15,921 nucleotides of DNA from Candidatus Izemoplasma sp. (GTDB taxonomy: Bacteria; Bacillota_I; Bacilli_A; Izemoplasmatales; Izemoplasmataceae). Position 1 is the stretch's first letter. Each line of letters opens with the position of its first letter. Below the pieces are notes generated by a model. That model did not search any database. It was not told the origin of the DNA and saw only the letters and a program-made list of their open reading frames with translations. A program made the position numbers and the translations under genes. The stretch lies in the NCBI GenBank assembly GCA_007116205.1, contig SKIY01000060.1, positions 1 through 15,921 on the forward strand. Direction: 5' to 3'. Shown piece by piece: positions 13,695 to 15,921 of this stretch.

Positions 13695-15764
13695 ATGGCA
13701 CGAACATTTAGCTTAGATAAAACAAGAAATATTGGAATCATGGCGCATATTGACGCGGGTAAAACCACTACCACAGAACGGGTACTTTATCATACTGGTA
13801 AAATTCACAAAATGGGTGAAACACATGATGGTGCTTCTCAGATGGACTGGATGGCGCAAGAACAAGAAAGAGGAATCACAATCACATCAGCTGCGACTAC
13901 TGCATTTTGGAAAGATCACCGCATAAACATTATCGATACGCCTGGCCATGTCGACTTTACTGTTGAAGTATCACGTTCATTACGTGTACTCGATGGATCA
14001 GTCGCTGTACTCGATGCACAAGCGGGTGTTGAACCACAAACGGAAACGGTATGGCGTCAAGCAACAGAATACCGTGTTCCACGTATTGTATTTATTAATA
14101 AAATGGATAAAATTGGTGCAGACTATGAATATAGTTTAAAATCAATTAAATCACGTCTTGGTGTAAGTGCGGCTGCAATTCAGTGGCCAATCGGTGCTGA
14201 ATCACAATTTAAAGGAATTATTGACTTAGTTGAAATGAAAGCATACATGTTTGATGGTGCTTCAGAAGAAAACGCACAAGAAGTACCAATTCCTGAAGAT
14301 TATAAAGCTATCGCAGCAACAAAGCGTGGGGAACTGATTGAAGCACTCGCTGATTTTGACGAAGAACTCATGATGCTTTATCTTGAAGACGAAGACATTT
14401 CTATTGAGATGATTAAAGAAACGATTCGTACAGCAACATTAAGCGTTAAATTCTTCCCAGTATTATGCGGAAGTGCGTTTAAAAACAAAGGGGTAAAGAT
14501 GATGCTTGATGCAGTCATTAGTTATCTCCCTTCACCAACCGATGTTGTTGAGGTTAAAGGAACTCTTAAAGACGGTACAGAAATACGTGTACCTTCAAGC
14601 GACGATGAAAAATTCGCAGCGCTAGCGTTTAAGGTTATGACCGATCCATTTGTTGGAAAACTTACATTCTTCCGCGTTTATTCAGGAAAACTGAATAAAG
14701 GCTCATACATCATGAATAACACAAAAAATAATAAAGAGCGCGTTGGCCGTATTCTCCAAATGCATGCCAATCATCGCGAGGAAATTGAAACCGTATATGC
14801 AGGAGATATTGCTGCAGCAGTCGGACTTAAACAAACATCAACAGGGGACACTTTAGCAGAAGAAAAATACGATATCATCTTAGAAAAAATGAACTTCCCA
14901 GAACCAGTTATCAGTGTTGCGATTGAACCAAAATCAAAAGCTGATCAAGATAAAATGGGGGTTGCATTACAACAACTTGCTGAAGAAGATCCAACATTCA
15001 GAACCTATACAGATGATGAAACCGGACAAACGATTATCGCTGGTATGGGTGAATTACATCTTGATATCATTGTTGATCGTATGAAACGTGAGTTCAGAGT
15101 ATCTGCAAATGTTGGTGCACCACAAGTTAGTTATCGTGAAACATTCACAACGGAAGCTGATGTAGAAGGTAAATTTGTTCGCCAATCTGGTGGTCGTGGT
15201 CAATATGGTCACGTATGGATTAAATTCGAACCAAATCTAGGTAAAGGCTACGAGTTTGTTGATAAAATTGTTGGTGGAACTGTACCGCGTGAATATATTC
15301 CGGTAGTCGATAAAGGACTTGGCGAGTCATTACAACATGGAGTTTTAGCGGGATATCCAATCATCGATGTCAAAGCGACATTATTCGATGGATCATACCA
15401 TGATGTCGATTCATCAGAAACGGCTTTCAAAGTAGCTGCGTCAATGGCACTTAAAAAGGCAAAAGATGTTTGTAAAGCAATTTTATTAGAACCAATCATG
15501 AACGTGAGTGTAATTGCGCCTGATGACTACTTAGGAAATGTTATTGGAGATGTTACAGCACGCCGTGGTAGAATAGAAGCACAAGAACAACGCGGAAACG
15601 CACACCAAGTTACTGGAAAAGTACCTTTATCAGAAATGTTCGGTTATGCGACGAGCTTGCGTTCAAATACGCAAGGGCGAGGGAACTACACAATGCAGTT
15701 CTCACACTACGAAGCTTGTCCAAAATCGATTAGTGAAGAGATTATCACAAAACGCAATGGGTAA
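13695..15764 (+). CDS. fusA: Elongation factor G
   Basis: A 689-residue translocase GTPase. The G domain has the P-loop AHIDAGKT at 17-24, the switch I block RGITITSAAT from 59, DTPGH at 81-85 and NKMD at 135-138; GSAF follows later as G5. Domain II, domain III (GMGELHLDIIVDRMKREF), domain IV with YGHVWIKFEP and the tip segment DGSYHDVDSSE, and domain V are all present, so the protein is complete. EF-G moves tRNAs and mRNA through the ribosome after peptide transfer and contacts L12, L11 and S12, all encoded nearby. The ATG at 13695 is served by AAAGGAG at 13680-13686, just after rpsG. No terminator is evident before the tuf promoter. Confidence 0.99.
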   Translation: MARTFSLDKTRNIGIMAHIDAGKTTTTERVLYHTGKIHKMGETHDGASQMDWMAQEQERGITITSAATTAFWKDHRINIIDTPGHVDFTVEVSRSLRVLDGSVAVLDAQAGVEPQTETVWRQATEYRVPRIVFINKMDKIGADYEYSLKSIKSRLGVSAAAIQWPIGAESQFKGIIDLVEMKAYMFDGASEENAQEVPIPEDYKAIAATKRGELIEALADFDEELMMLYLEDEDISIEMIKETIRTATLSVKFFPVLCGSAFKNKGVKMMLDAVISYLPSPTDVVEVKGTLKDGTEIRVPSSDDEKFAALAFKVMTDPFVGKLTFFRVYSGKLNKGSYIMNNTKNNKERVGRILQMHANHREEIETVYAGDIAAAVGLKQTSTGDTLAEEKYDIILEKMNFPEPVISVAIEPKSKADQDKMGVALQQLAEEDPTFRTYTDDETGQTIIAGMGELHLDIIVDRMKREFRVSANVGAPQVSYRETFTTEADVEGKFVRQSGGRGQYGHVWIKFEPNLGKGYEFVDKIVGGTVPREYIPVVDKGLGESLQHGVLAGYPIIDVKATLFDGSYHDVDSSETAFKVAASMALKKAKDVCKAILLEPIMNVSVIAPDDYLGNVIGDVTARRGRIEAQEQRGNAHQVTGKVPLSEMFGYATSLRSNTQGRGNYTMQFSHYEACPKSISEEIITKRNG

Positions 15765-15777
15765 AACACTTAATAAC

Positions 15778-15806
15778 TTGCAATAAAAATTATTTTAAGG
15801 TAAAAT
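15778..15806 (+). promoter_or_regulatory. Predicted sigma-A promoter for tuf
   Basis: TTGCAA (15778-15783), 17 bases, TAAAAT (15801-15806), start near 15813. It sits in the 80-base gap after fusA and would let tuf be expressed beyond the level of the str operon. Confidence 0.65.
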
Positions 15807-15844
15807 AACACTGTTATAAGACCAATTCAAGGAGGAAACTTTAA

Positions 15845-15921
15845 ATGGGAAAAGCAAAATTTGAACGTACAAAACCCCATGTTAATATTGGAACAATTGG
15901 ACACGTAGACCATGGGAAAAC
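15845..15921 (+). CDS. tuf: Elongation factor Tu, N-terminal fragment
   Basis: The window ends after 25 complete codons. They read MGKAKFERTKPHVNIGTIGH followed by VDHGK, the EF-Tu N-terminus up to the GTP-binding P-loop (GHVDHGKT in the family). AAGGAGG lies upstream of the ATG at 15845. EF-Tu delivers aminoacyl-tRNA to the ribosome as a GTP complex. Position after fusA is the classic place for a tuf gene; whether a second copy exists elsewhere cannot be seen. Confidence 0.97.
   Translation, partial: MGKAKFERTKPHVNIGTIGHVDHGK

Noticed and set aside
1..15921. Mobile elements, CRISPR arrays, tRNA or rRNA genes, toxin or defence systems.
   Set aside because: No regular repeats with spacers, transposase-like proteins, inverted-repeat borders, tRNA-like cloverleafs or atypical composition were seen; all long gaps are explained by leaders, promoters and terminators.

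Overview
The window is a core chromosomal region of a low-GC Firmicute, carrying the transcription and translation cluster that in Bacillus runs from rlmB/sigH through secE-nusG, rplKAJL, rpoBC and rpsL-rpsG-fusA to tuf. Every gene is on the + strand. TGA acts as a stop (it ends secE and the rplL-rpoB methyltransferase gene) and Trp is TGG in the genes read, so this is the standard bacterial code and not the Mycoplasma code. Gene order, an AT-rich composition judged by eye, a Bacillus-like but divergent RpoB/RpoC, a lineage-type insertion in RpoB and the absence of yacP and rplGB/ybxF suggest Erysipelotrichia, possibly close to Erysipelothrix. That placement is inference, not a database result.

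Layout. Positions 1-957 hold the 3' end of an rRNA 2'-O-methyltransferase gene (rlmB type), a SigH-like sigma factor gene one base after it, and an rpmG (L33) gene of 48 codons behind its own promoter. Positions 968-1937 hold secE (long, three membrane spans) overlapping nusG, closed by a terminator. Positions 1982-4370 hold rplK-rplA-rplJ-rplL behind a consensus promoter, with two candidate L1-binding hairpins, an L10-type leader with antiterminator/terminator switch, and a strong terminator after rplL. Positions 4404-5000 hold a small rRNA-type methyltransferase gene. Positions 4989-12585 hold the rpoB-rpoC operon with promoter, leader hairpin and terminator. Positions 12607-15764 hold the str operon rpsL-rpsG-fusA with its promoter and leader. 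Positions 15778-15921 hold a separate promoter and the first 25 codons of tuf.

Together these genes supply RNA polymerase (beta, beta'), an elongation factor joining transcription to translation (NusG), the L11/L1 and L10/L12 stalk proteins on which EF-G and EF-Tu act, decoding-centre proteins S12 and S7, the translocase component SecE, and rRNA methyltransferases. Expression is divided by terminators and promoters, with autogenous ribosomal-protein feedback sites in the leaders.

I found no novel mobile, defence or biosynthetic system: this is a conserved housekeeping region. The points of interest are in the details: RpoB substitutions in the rifampicin pocket, a roughly 80-residue RpoB insertion, duplicated L1 sites, a well-formed L10 attenuator, terminator-like hairpins close behind several predicted transcription starts, a three-span SecE, and an acidic C-terminal tail on RpoC.
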